Notes under the pieces: model-generated
What the model was told of the DNA's origin: nothing
Databases searched by the model: none
What the model saw: the letters and a program-made list of their open reading frames with translations, nothing else
Shown: piece by piece, positions 1 through 6,922 of the stretch
How positions within the stretch are numbered: position 1 is the stretch's first letter
Layout of the letters: every line of letters begins with the position of its first letter
Assembly (NCBI GenBank): GCA_018334555.1
Contig: JAGXLR010000005.1
Location: 1-42,261 of the forward strand
From: Desulfobacterales bacterium
GTDB lineage: Bacteria > Desulfobacterota > Desulfobacteria > Desulfobacterales > Desulfosalsimonadaceae
DNA length: 42,261 nt
Reading direction: 5' to 3'
Program-made: the position numbers and the translations under genes

Positions 1-11
1 GCTTCCGCTGC

Positions 12-90
12 TGTCATTGCGAGAAACGAAAGTGACGAGGAATCTTGATTGTTAAAGATTTCTCGCTACCGCTCGAAATGACAATGCGGA
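12..90 (-). repeat. Family D dispersed repeat, partial copy
   Basis: This is an inverted partial copy of a dispersed intergenic sequence whose core reads GTCATTTCGAGCGGYAGCG on the minus strand and ends in a palindromic partner (CTCGnAATGACA). Related copies lie near 1195-1708 (interrupted), 3315-3480, 13430-13552 and 24961-25060. Together with the adjacent B repeat (102-159) it forms the mirror image of the B-D arrangement at 13354-13552, including the shared linker ending in CCGCATTGTCATTTCGAGCG. The window edge cuts off its outer end. Confidence 0.75.
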
Positions 91-101
91 CGCTTTTCAG
101 A

Positions 102-159
102 GTTACTTTCTGCAAAAATGGGGCGCCGGCGCAATAAATTGCTTTTTACGAAGCCATCA
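102..159 (-). repeat. Family B short repeat (shares one end with family A)
   Basis: On the minus strand it starts TGATGGCTTCGTAAAAAGC, passes through a GC-rich centre and ends GCAGAAAGTAAC. Similar copies of about 58 bp are at 1709-1767, 2972-3029, 13354-13411 and 24853-24909. The TGATGGCTTCGTAAAAAG end is the same as one end of the 154-bp family A element; the other end differs. This copy lies 45 bp upstream of the first gene. Confidence 0.75.
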
Positions 160-204
160 ATTTTAAAATTTTTCATGTTATATCAATTGTAGGAATGGAA
201 AGCA

Positions 205-573
205 ATGGATTCAAAGCTCGCCGGTCTTTTTGAAAAAATGAAGTCAAAAAACTTCTTCTGGAGTTACGCCAAGGAGATTTCACTGGATGAAATCGATTCC
301 GCCATACTGGTGGAAACCGTGCTGAAGTACGGGGATGTTGAAGATATAAAAGTGCTTTTCAACTGTTATGATAAACTCTACCTCCGAGAGGTCTGGATCA
401 AACGCCTGGTATTTGATGATCGGTTCAGGAAATTAAATTTCTATTTGGCAAAAATTTTTTTTGATACTAATCTTGAGCGGCTTAAGCAGGAGAGAAAGGG
501 TGATGACAGGGGAAATAAACTTAGAATGCTTGCTTCCCGGGACGCAGCAGGTACTGACAAAACTTTCGGCTGA
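205..573 (+). CDS. DUF6922-like protein, probable antitoxin partner of AbiEii-type toxin
   Basis: A 122-residue acidic/aromatic protein with no membrane segment. The N-terminal two thirds (FFWSYAKEISLDEIDSAIL, VLKYGDVEDIKVLF, NFYLAKIFF) resembles the small DUF6922 family that is often encoded just upstream of AbiEii/AbiGii nucleotidyltransferase genes; this family call is from memory of its pattern. The gene overlaps the next one by 71 bp in another frame, so the two are surely co-expressed. The start is the ATG at 205, after a purine-rich AGGAATGGAAAG stretch. An antitoxin role is inferred only from the partnership. The last 25 residues, read in the overlap, look unconstrained and may not be conserved. 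Confidence 0.6.
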   Translation: MDSKLAGLFEKMKSKNFFWSYAKEISLDEIDSAILVETVLKYGDVEDIKVLFNCYDKLYLREVWIKRLVFDDRFRKLNFYLAKIFFDTNLERLKQERKGDDRGNKLRMLASRDAAGTDKTFG

Positions 574-1123
574 AGCTGATTTTTTATCCGATTATGTTAT
601 TGTCGGTGGTTCTGCTCTATCCATGCGGCTGTGTCATCGGTTCAGTGAAGATTTAGATTTTTTCACATTCGCGGATAATTTTGATAAAAGTCGAATAATT
701 GAATTTTTCCAGGGCAAAAGCTATGAGATTATAAATGATGATCGCAATCAACTGGATTTGATTTATGAAGGCGTTAAAGTTACTTTCTTTAATGCAAAGT
801 GGAATTTTATAAAACCTGAAAAAATTTCCGGGCTAAATATTGCGGCATTGCAACAACTTGCGGGCATGAAGGTTCACACGCTCTTTTTAAGAGCAACTTA
901 CAGGGATTATTATGACCTTTACGTCTTGTCGTTTAAAATGCCTCTGGAAGAGCTTTACCGAAGTGCCCTGAGGTTTCTGGAGGGATTGAATTATAAACTT
1001 TTTTCAATGGCTTTAATATATGTGGACGACATCGCCGATGATGATATATCCCATCTGCACCCGGCATACAATGTGTCCAAACAGCAGATCAGCGAGTATT
1101 TTATTACCAGGCTGAAAGAATAG
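503..1123 (+). CDS. Nucleotidyltransferase, AbiEii/AbiGii toxin family
   Basis: A 206-residue protein with the MNT-fold signature of AbiEii-like nucleotidyltransferases: VIVGGSALSMRLCHR followed by FSEDLDFF, giving the GGS and DxD metal/nucleotide-binding elements near residues 36-60. Members of this family transfer nucleotides, in characterised cases to tRNA or other targets, and act in toxin-antitoxin or phage-abortive systems. ATG 503 is preferred to the more upstream in-frame ATG at 461 because AGGAGAGAAAGGG lies directly before it and the upstream residues are not family-like. It overlaps the DUF6922-like gene by 71 bp. Base composition is clearly more AT-rich than the housekeeping genes downstream, which suggests horizontal acquisition. 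The substrate is unknown. Confidence 0.8.
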   Translation: MTGEINLECLLPGTQQVLTKLSAEADFLSDYVIVGGSALSMRLCHRFSEDLDFFTFADNFDKSRIIEFFQGKSYEIINDDRNQLDLIYEGVKVTFFNAKWNFIKPEKISGLNIAALQQLAGMKVHTLFLRATYRDYYDLYVLSFKMPLEELYRSALRFLEGLNYKLFSMALIYVDDIADDDISHLHPAYNVSKQQISEYFITRLKE

Positions 1124-1219
1124 CTTCCTGCAGCGCCATTCGGCTAAACGTAGAACTGATTCCAGCAATGATGGTCTTTCCCGTATCCAGGCCAGTCCCG
1201 GAATAAGTCGCTTCTAAGT

Positions 1220-1361
1220 AGTGCCTGAACGAAAACCGTCTTTTTCGCCAATACCTGTGTCAGGCTCAAATTTTAATCCTCAAAATACTTGAGTATGTCT
1301 GCGGTTAAAATTTTCGCCTTCCTTGATCTTGACAAAAAATCCTGGTTTTCGTTCGGGCACT
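1220..1361. mobile_element. 142-bp MITE-like element with 18-bp inverted ends
   Basis: The ends are AGTGCCTGAACGAAAACC and GGTTTTCGTTCGGGCACT, an inverted repeat matching at 17 of 18 positions. AAGT flanks both sides (1216-1219 and 1362-1365), and the surrounding sequence is family D repeat that reads continuously once the element and one AAGT are removed. There is no ORF of note inside. The interior carries GCGGTTAAAATTTTCGCC and CCTTGATCTTGA, which recur in the element at 23746-23838 and, in part, in family A. It is therefore probably a non-autonomous element; no matching transposase is in the window. Confidence 0.8.
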
Positions 1362-1482
1362 AAGTAACTTGAAAATATATATTAATATTCCAGAAGCTTA
1401 GCCCTCTGTCATTTTGAGGAGCAAAAGCGACGAGGGATCTTGTTTGTTAAAGACTTCTCGCTGCCGCTCGAAATAACAAAAT

Positions 1483-1635
1483 TGACAATCTCGTAAAAAG
1501 TCGATTTTGGGATGGCAAAGAAAAAAGTTCAAGATCAAGGCGCGCAAATTCCGAGGAATGCAGCGTACTTAGCTGTACGTGAAATTCCGAGGAATGCAGC
1601 GCAACACAGATATTGGACTTTTTACGAAGCCATCA
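1483..1635 (+). mobile_element. Family A MITE-like element (copy 1), TSD AAAT
   Basis: A 153-bp element beginning TGACAATCTCGTAAAAAGTC and ending GACTTTTTACGAAGCCATCA, which are imperfect inverted ends. Inside are two direct copies of AATTCCGAGGAATGCAGCG around a small palindrome (CGTAC/GTACG). AAAT flanks both sides (1479-1482 and 1636-1639). The flanks join into a family D sequence that is intact at 24961-25060 and 3315-3480, so the empty site is visible. Other copies: 3073-3226, 12117-12269, 14642-14795, 40145-40297 and truncated 13553-13661. Confidence 0.88.
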
Positions 1636-1708
1636 AAATTGGATGAATCGTCTCAGTGCCTCAATGCCTTTAACCTGTCGCAAAAGAGTAAGCGTAAGAC
1701 GGTCGCAA

Positions 1709-1767
1709 GTTACTTTTCTGCAAAAATGCCGCGGCTGCGATATAAATCGCTTTTTACGAAGCCATCA
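1709..1767 (-). repeat. Family B short repeat
   Basis: About 58 bp, reading on the minus strand from TGATGGCTTCGTAAAAAGCG to GCAGAAAAGTAAC with a GC-rich centre. It ends 24 bp before the rsmG start codon and is translated in frame in the long upstream extension of that ORF, which is why the extension should not be believed. Confidence 0.75.
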
Positions 1768-1791
1768 AGCATTAGATGTAAAATTTTTAAT

Positions 1792-2481
1792 ATGGATAAC
1801 GGGATAAGTTATAAAGACCGGCTGCAGCAGATGCTGAGTTCCGGAAACCGGGGAGGGGATACGGAAGCAAATGATGAAAAAGTGGAACTTCTGGAACAAT
1901 TGACTAAAGAGTTGATGGCCGCCAATCAAACGGTTAATCTCACCGCCATCTCCGATCCGGAAGAAATTGCCGACAAATTGATTTTCGATTCCATTTTCCC
2001 GGGCCAATTCATGCCGCGCGCATCAACGGTTCTGGACCTGGGCACGGGCGCCGGATTCCCCGGCATCCCTTTGAAAATCGTTTATCCCGATTTGGCTGTG
2101 ACCCTGATTGACGGCAGGCGAAAAAAAATCAATTACCTGAAGTATGTGATCCGGCAATTAAAGCTCAAGGGTATTGAAGCCCGGCATATACGGGCAGAAG
2201 ACATGATCGGCCAGGGGGAAGGCTTTGATGTCGTAATAACGCGGGCCGTATCCTCATTGGAAGATTTGATCCGCCTGGCCCTGCCGCTTCTTAAAAAAAA
2301 TGGGCGGTTGATTGCCATGAAGGGAGACAGTTATCAGGCAGAAATCGATGAATTAAAGAACGACCGGTGGATCCAAACGGGTGGGAAAAAATACGATACC
2401 CGCGGTTTTAAAATCGATGTCAAGAGATATCGTCTCCCTGTTTCGGCAGCAGGGCGTGCGCTCATTATGGTACGCCCCTGA
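1792..2481 (+). CDS. rsmG: 16S rRNA (guanine-527-N7)-methyltransferase RsmG
   Basis: A cytoplasmic SAM-dependent methyltransferase (GidB family, 229 residues) that methylates N7 of G527 in 16S rRNA. The SAM-binding loop LDLGTGAGFPG is at residues 81-91, and the family motif TRAVSSL at 150-156; the leading NLTAI segment is also typical. The open frame extends upstream to 1579, but that part translates repeat DNA (element A end, D remnant, B repeat), so the ATG at 1792, which gives family-standard length, is used. No good Shine-Dalgarno is visible before it, so an alternative start at 1831 remains possible. In many bacteria this gene lies by mnmG or parA; here it stands alone between repeats. 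Confidence 0.93.
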   Translation: MDNGISYKDRLQQMLSSGNRGGDTEANDEKVELLEQLTKELMAANQTVNLTAISDPEEIADKLIFDSIFPGQFMPRASTVLDLGTGAGFPGIPLKIVYPDLAVTLIDGRRKKINYLKYVIRQLKLKGIEARHIRAEDMIGQGEGFDVVITRAVSSLEDLIRLALPLLKKNGRLIAMKGDSYQAEIDELKNDRWIQTGGKKYDTRGFKIDVKRYRLPVSAAGRALIMVRP

Positions 2482-2565
2482 TATCGTATTATATAGTTGA
2501 CAGGTGTTAAAATCTCTGATATTTAATTAAAAAAAGTTGATTTCACCCTAACAAAGGCCTCGAAA

Positions 2566-2985
2566 ATGAGCAACCCACCGTATATAGGCAAATCCAACAT
2601 TTCCGCCATAACCGCCAAACTGTTCGGCTTGATCCTCAAGATGCCCGTGGAAGAGCGCGAGACAATGCTCGCTGAACTAGAAGCCCGTCAGTCCCCATCC
2701 AAACGCGACTATCCCCGCAAGCAATACTTTATGTCGGTACAATACGTCGTAAACGAACGCCTATATGACGGGTTTATTAAAAATATCAGTCCCACCGGTA
2801 TGCTTATAGAAGCCTCCCACGAAGACACAACGGATATCCATACAGGCGATCCTGTCATTCTGACATTCAAGCATCCGGATGCCAATGAGCAGGTAAAGGT
2901 GACAGGTGATATCATCCGAAAAGACGAAGAGGGGATAGGGGTCAATTTTCATCAATTGCTGAGCAATTTTTTGACAACCTCGTAA
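2566..2985 (+). CDS. PilZ domain protein (putative c-di-GMP receptor)
   Basis: A 139-residue soluble protein. An N-terminal helical segment of about 45 residues is followed by a PilZ domain: the basic RDYPRKQYF motif near residues 48-56 (RxxxR-type) and NISPTGMLIEA near 72-82 (D/N-x-S-x-x-G). Both are c-di-GMP contacts in characterised PilZ proteins. Binding here is inferred from the motifs. The last codons (LTTS and the stop) are read from the family B repeat starting at 2972, so the original C-terminus has probably been replaced or trimmed just after the domain. A c-di-GMP-producing enzyme is encoded at 21598-23688, though linkage of the two is not shown. Confidence 0.85.
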   Translation: MSNPPYIGKSNISAITAKLFGLILKMPVEERETMLAELEARQSPSKRDYPRKQYFMSVQYVVNERLYDGFIKNISPTGMLIEASHEDTTDIHTGDPVILTFKHPDANEQVKVTGDIIRKDEEGIGVNFHQLLSNFLTTS

Positions 2986-3029
2986 GAAGCGATTTATTCC
3001 GCCGCGGCGGCATTTTTGCAGAAAGTAAC
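2972..3029 (+). repeat. Family B short repeat overlapping the PilZ stop codon
   Basis: It begins TGACAACCTCGTAAGAAGCG and ends GCAGAAAGTAAC, the same layout as the other B copies. Its fourth to fifth codons in the PilZ frame provide the TAA stop. Confidence 0.75.
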
Positions 3030-3034
3030 TCTAA

Positions 3035-3294
3035 CCTAAAATGAGCGTTTCAATTTTTTGAAGATTTAATTTTGACAGTCTCGTAAAAAGTCAGTTTAAA
3101 GATGGCAAAGTAAAAAGTTCAAGATCAAGGCGCGCAAAATCCCGAGGAATGCAGCGTACTTAGCTGTACGTGAAATTCCGAGGGATGCAGCGCAACACAG
3201 ATATTGGACTTTTTACGAAGCCATCAATTTTTATTTTATTTTTAGGATATTGGATCATTTTTTAAATCAAAAAATTTGAAACGCTCAATTTAGG
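3035..3294. repeat. Family C palindromic-ended element, split by element A
   Basis: The ends are CCTAAAATGAGCGTTTCAA and TTTGAAACGCTCAATTTAGG, near-perfect inverted repeats. A very similar uninterrupted copy is at 37725-37834. Without the family A insertion and one ATTT duplication the length would be about 102 bp. A half copy lies at 40428-40487 and a longer element with the same ends at 41727-41934. Confidence 0.82.
3073..3226 (+). mobile_element. Family A MITE-like element (copy 2), TSD ATTT
   Basis: A 154-bp copy flanked by ATTT on both sides (3069-3072 and 3227-3230). It has inserted inside a family C element, and the corresponding empty site can be read at 37725-37834, where TTTAATTTTTATTTTATTTT is continuous. 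The direct duplication of a 19-bp internal motif is present as in the other copies. Confidence 0.9.
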
Positions 3295-3314
3295 TTTTAC
3301 TGTATGCTTGAGGG

Positions 3315-3480
3315 CACTGAGACGATTCATCCAATTTTGTCATTTCGAGCGGCAGCGAGAAATCTTTGACAAACAAGATCCCTCGTCGCTTTCGCTCCTC
3401 GCAATGACAGAGAGCTAAGCTTCTGGAATATTAATATATATTTTCAAATTACTTAGAAGCGGCTTATTCCGCAGCCATCA
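3315..3480 (+). repeat. Family D dispersed repeat, long copy
   Basis: The most complete uninterrupted copy: CTGAGACGATTCATCCAATT, then the GTCATTTCGAGCGGCAGCGA core and its CTCGCAATGACA partner, then an AT-rich AATATTAATATATATTTTCA part, then CTTAGAAGCGGCTTATTCCG and CAGCCATCA. It ends 6 bp before the stop of the minus-strand oxidoreductase gene. With the B, C and A repeats it fills the whole gap 2986-3485. Confidence 0.78.
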
Positions 3481-3485
3481 AAGAT

Positions 3486-5654
3486 TCACTCCCGCCCTTT
3501 TGGAGGCGCGATCTCCGCATGCATCTGAGCGCTGGCCCGCCTGGCACAGTCCAGGCAGATCCGCTTTCCAACGAGCGACGGGCTGATCTCCCGGACCCGG
3601 CGCATGATATAGTCATGGTAGCGGGCCGGTCCCAATACGGCGCCACAAACTTCACAATACTCGAGTTTCAAACGGTTCAGGACGGTGCCGCATAGGGACA
3701 GAATCCGTTCGCCGTCCTTGTCTTCGATTTGCATGGCCCCTGTCGGACAGTTGTTGGCGCAGGCGCCGCAGGCGATACACCGTTCAGCGGTAATTTTCAA
3801 ATCAGTCGGCCCGGGATTGTCAAAGTCCATATACCCCAACTGCAGGGCGTCGACCCCCATTTTTTCCCGGCAGATGTAAACGCACTGGCCGCAGCGATTA
3901 CATACGTCACAGCGCAGACAACGCCTGGCCTCGTTTTGGGCCCGGGGCTCGTCCAGTCCCAATCGAACCTGCTGAAACGTGATGCGCCGGCGGTCATTTC
4001 CGAGAAAAGGCACCTGCGGACGTTTAAGATCCATTTTTATACCGGCCGACATTTGGCAGTAGTCCATCCGGCAGCGGCGAACCGGCACGGGCGGCAGCTC
4101 CGGCTGGGGGATGCCCTCAAAATAACGATGAATAGCAAAGGCCGCCTTCTTGCCCCCGGCAATGGCTTCAACCACTGTAGCCGGACCGGTCACTGCATCG
4201 CCTACGGCAAAAATACCGGCCTGATGGGTTTGCATACTAACGGTATTGACGCGGAGGGTATTGCGCCGACTCCACCCAACCTCTTCAAAAGCTTCCAGAC
4301 CGGCCCCCTTGACCTCTTGGCCAATTGCCGGAATAACCACATCCACCGGCAGCACATGATCGCTTCCCTCGACCGGTACCGGCCGCTGTCTGCCGGATTC
4401 ATCGGGTTCACTGAGTTCAGCCCGCATACAGACGATGCCGGTGACATGGCCATTCTCTCCCACGATCTCTGTGGGAATGGTCAAATAGGAAAACTGCACG
4501 CCCTCTTCTTCCGCCTCAACGACCTCTTCATCGTGGGCCGGCATCTGGTCATGGGTCCGGCGATAGAGGATGATGACCTCCTCGCAACCCAGCCGCAGAG
4601 AGGTTCGGGCTGCGTCAATGGCGACATTGCCCCCGCCGACGACGGCTACACGCCTGCCGGGCCGCATATGATCCCCCAGACTGACCCGGCGTAAATAGTC
4701 CACTGCGGAAAACACCTCCGGGTAGTCATCTTCTCCGGGAATTTTTAACTTATATGAACCATGGGCCCCAATGGCCAACAGGTAGGTTTGAAACCCTTCG
4801 GACTCGAGTTCTCCGAATGCAATATCTTTTCCCATTCTTGTATTCAACCGAATATCAACGCCCAGTTCCCGGATCATATTGACCTCCCGGTCAATGACTT
4901 CACGTGGAAGCCGGTATCTGGGAATACCCACCATCATCATACCGCCGGCAACAGGCAAGGCCTCGATCACGGTAACCCGGTATCCATTGAGCGCCAGATA
5001 ATAAGCGGCGGTCAACCCCCCCGGTCCGGCGCCGATAATACAAACCTTGCGGCCGTTATCCGGCATCTTCGGCGGATTCCTGTATTCCATGGCCGACATC
5101 GCTTTTTCAGCCGCAAAGCCCTTTAAATCCATGATCGCGATCGGACTATCCATACGCCCCCGAACGCACATGAACTCGCAAGGATGAGTACAGATCAACC
5201 CGCAGGTCCAGGGAAAAGGGTTGTCTTTACGGATAACCTCAATGGCTTCCGCATAACGGCCCTGTGCAATGAGCATGAGATAACATGGAATGTCGATACC
5301 CGCAGGGCAAGCCATCTGACAGGGAGCCGGCGTCAACATGGGGCAATCACCGGTGGGACAGGTATGTGTCTGGATATGACTCTCAAATACTTCCCGGTCA
5401 GCCAGTACCCGCTTCCGTATTTCTTCGCCCAAGTCCCGGCATTCAGGCGTCAACGCCTCGGATACCAGTTGATCCGCCAACTCGAGGATACTCGCCAAAT
5501 GGGCGTCCCCGGCCGTTCCCTGGGAGACATCATAAATCAGATCGAAGATCTCCGAAGCTTTCTGCTGACAGCGGGGATGGGTCAACTCCCTGGATTGCAG
5601 CCTGGCTTTCAGCCAATCGTGCGTCGTTCTGACTCTGCAGCGCTTCTCATCCAT
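3486..5654 (-). CDS. FAD-dependent pyridine nucleotide oxidoreductase with Fe-S domains (GltD/NfnB-like)
   Basis: A 722-residue cytoplasmic flavoprotein. Residues 1-95 form a helical N-terminal part. A cysteine-rich Fe-S region follows (about 100-165, CPTGDCPM to CGLICTHPCEFMC). FAD-binding GAGPGG is at 208-213 and the NAD(P)H site VVGGGNVAIDAAR at about 338-350; GDAVTGPATVVEAI at 485-498 closes the flavin site. The C-terminus adds a cysteine cluster at 580-595 and a second, CIACGACANNCP, at 626-637, then a CxxC pair at 667 and 700 that looks like a zinc ribbon. Such proteins move electrons between NAD(P)H and ferredoxin-like carriers. The gene lies 36 bp downstream of the ferredoxin gene, with AGGA before its ATG. 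The physiological donor and acceptor are unknown. Confidence 0.85.
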   Translation of the reverse strand: MDEKRCRVRTTHDWLKARLQSRELTHPRCQQKASEIFDLIYDVSQGTAGDAHLASILELADQLVSEALTPECRDLGEEIRKRVLADREVFESHIQTHTCPTGDCPMLTPAPCQMACPAGIDIPCYLMLIAQGRYAEAIEVIRKDNPFPWTCGLICTHPCEFMCVRGRMDSPIAIMDLKGFAAEKAMSAMEYRNPPKMPDNGRKVCIIGAGPGGLTAAYYLALNGYRVTVIEALPVAGGMMMVGIPRYRLPREVIDREVNMIRELGVDIRLNTRMGKDIAFGELESEGFQTYLLAIGAHGSYKLKIPGEDDYPEVFSAVDYLRRVSLGDHMRPGRRVAVVGGGNVAIDAARTSLRLGCEEVIILYRRTHDQMPAHDEEVVEAEEEGVQFSYLTIPTEIVGENGHVTGIVCMRAELSEPDESGRQRPVPVEGSDHVLPVDVVIPAIGQEVKGAGLEAFEEVGWSRRNTLRVNTVSMQTHQAGIFAVGDAVTGPATVVEAIAGGKKAAFAIHRYFEGIPQPELPPVPVRRCRMDYCQMSAGIKMDLKRPQVPFLGNDRRRITFQQVRLGLDEPRAQNEARRCLRCDVCNRCGQCVYICREKMGVDALQLGYMDFDNPGPTDLKITAERCIACGACANNCPTGAMQIEDKDGERILSLCGTVLNRLKLEYCEVCGAVLGPARYHDYIMRRVREISPSLVGKRICLDCARRASAQMHAEIAPPKGRE

Positions 5655-5690
5655 TACGGTTCCTCAATACCAGGCCTCTCGAGGCCTGTT

Positions 5691-6197
5691 CTATAGCTCT
5701 TCCTGAGCCCGTGCCCTGGCGTATCGTTCACGACGAATTTCCGGGATTTCCTCCGGCGTTCCGAAATGAAGACACCGGGTCGGGCATACGGTAACGCAGG
5801 CCGGTTCCAGTCCGGCTTCAATCCGATCGTAACATAAGTCACATTTAACGACCTTCCCCGTTTCCGGGTTCCATTGGGGTGCCCCCCAGGGACAGGCTGA
5901 CATACAGGTCTTGCATCCTACGCACAGGTTCGGATCCACTGTAACGATACCGTCTTCTTCTCGCTGATGCATGGCGCCGGTCGGACAAGCGGCGACGCAC
6001 CAGGGATTCTCACAATGAAAACAGGGCATGAAGGTAAAAGCGGTTCTCGGCTGCTCTCCCACCCATTGCGGCCCGACAGTAACCATAAGGCAGGGCTGTG
6101 GACCCGGCGGCAGGGCCTGTCGGGCTTTGCATGCCACCACGCAGGCCATGCAGCCAATGCATTTTTTTTGATCCTGAAAAAGAAAATATTTGCTCAT
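5691..6197 (-). CDS. Four-cluster [4Fe-4S] ferredoxin-type electron-transfer subunit (CooF/HycB/DmsB-like)
   Basis: A 168-residue protein with sixteen ordered cysteines, enough for four [4Fe-4S] clusters: 13/16/19/23, 59/62/67/71, 92/95/98/102 and 119/122/134/138. This is the layout of the CooF, HycB and DmsB electron-transfer subunits. The ATG at 6197 is chosen because GGAG lies just upstream and MSKYFLFQDQKKCIGC is a standard family beginning; the longer frame to 6401 overlaps the neighbouring gene. No Tat or Sec signal is present, so it should be cytoplasmic or bound to the cytoplasmic membrane face. It likely passes electrons to or from the oxidoreductase next door. No CODH, formate dehydrogenase or hydrogenase gene is in the window, so its catalytic partner is not visible. 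Confidence 0.87.
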   Translation of the reverse strand: MSKYFLFQDQKKCIGCMACVVACKARQALPPGPQPCLMVTVGPQWVGEQPRTAFTFMPCFHCENPWCVAACPTGAMHQREEDGIVTVDPNLCVGCKTCMSACPWGAPQWNPETGKVVKCDLCYDRIEAGLEPACVTVCPTRCLHFGTPEEIPEIRRERYARARAQEEL

Positions 6198-6244
6198 TGC
6201 TCTTACTCCATAGACGATTTTTGCCGAAAGATCCGGCTCCGCTT

Positions 6245-6850
6245 TCAGAAACTGTTTTCCGGGCGACGGCCCCCGATCGGGTATCGTTTTCCATACCGCT
6301 TTCTCAAGCTGTGGAACCCGAAGAAAACCGCGTAGGCGCCAATCACGCATATAACGAACCAGAACGCCGAACCGACAGGATATGTGCTGCCGTCTACCCA
6401 AGGAAGGCGGAACAGGCAGCTTTGCCCGAACATGGCCTCCAGAGCCTTCGGCCGGTATGTGTCATTGACAAAGGCGAGCATGGAAAAAATCGGCATATAA
6501 ATGGTCAGCAGGTTGTTTAACAGGCCCTCAAAAAAATAGTTATAGTAGGCCTCGTTTAGTTTGCCCTTATCAATATTTATACCCAGCTCTCGGGCCTTTT
6601 CCGGATCGGCTGCTTTCAGCTTCAAGGCTTGCTGCTTGATATCGTACCAGTAATAAAACTCCCGCTCCAGAATTTTGTAGCGCCGGGTTTTAAAGCGCCG
6701 GGTCAAAAACCTGGCCAAAAAAACCGTCAGTGCGGCAATAACCGCAATAGTCAATACGGGCCCAAATATATGCAGGGGGCTTATGATTTTTAACAGCCAG
6801 GCCTGAATATGGTGGATACCGTTTGCTATAATCGTCCAGAGCGTTTCCAT
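6245..6850 (-). CDS. EMC3/TMCO1-like (DUF106) integral membrane protein
   Basis: A 201-residue membrane protein. There is one segment at about 25-48 (PLHIFGPVLTIAVIAALTVF), a basic/amphipathic cytoplasmic stretch with RRYKILEREFYYWYDIKQQ, and further segments near 110-128 and 160-178. The TM, charged helical hairpin, two-TM plan and sequence flavour resemble the DUF106 (EMC3/TMCO1) branch of the Oxa1/YidC superfamily of membrane insertases. The assignment is by pattern only. It lies between the ferredoxin gene and the TauE/SafE gene on the same strand with short gaps, so it may assist or accompany the transporter. It could equally be an uncharacterised small membrane protein. Confidence 0.55.
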   Translation of the reverse strand: METLWTIIANGIHHIQAWLLKIISPLHIFGPVLTIAVIAALTVFLARFLTRRFKTRRYKILEREFYYWYDIKQQALKLKAADPEKARELGINIDKGKLNEAYYNYFFEGLLNNLLTIYMPIFSMLAFVNDTYRPKALEAMFGQSCLFRLPWVDGSTYPVGSAFWFVICVIGAYAVFFGFHSLRKRYGKRYPIGGRRPENSF

Positions 6851-6922
6851 TTCTAAATTTTTTCTATATCCGAGGGCTTGGCCCTTTCGATCCGGTCTTT
6901 CGGCCGCATGGGAGGGCCCGGT

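Larger units (their letters stand above)
1195..1708 (-). repeat. Family D repeat interrupted by two other mobile elements
   Basis: Read on the minus strand this stretch is a family D repeat (CTGAGACGATTCATCCAATT, then the GTCATTTCGAGCGG-type core, then AATATTAATATATATTTTCA, then CTTAGAAGCG). It is split by element A at 1483-1635 and by a 142-bp element at 1220-1361. Intact copies of the same junctions exist at 3315-3480 and 24961-25060. The outer limits are approximate because repeat similarity fades. Together with 1709-1767 it accounts for most of the gap 1124-1791; 1124-1194 shows nothing I recognise. Confidence 0.75.

Noticed and set aside
1579-1791. N-terminal extension of the rsmG reading frame
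   Set aside because: It translates the end of element A, a D remnant and a B repeat; the known family N-terminus begins at 1792.
2972-3480. The whole B-to-D stretch as one transposable element
   Set aside because: The outer ends are only loosely inverted and no flanking duplication is visible, so it is recorded as separate repeats with a recurring order.
3729-4694. 321-codon plus-strand open frame
   Set aside because: It lies opposite the 722-residue oxidoreductase gene, whose motifs are clear; the plus-strand product resembles nothing and reflects GC-rich codon use.
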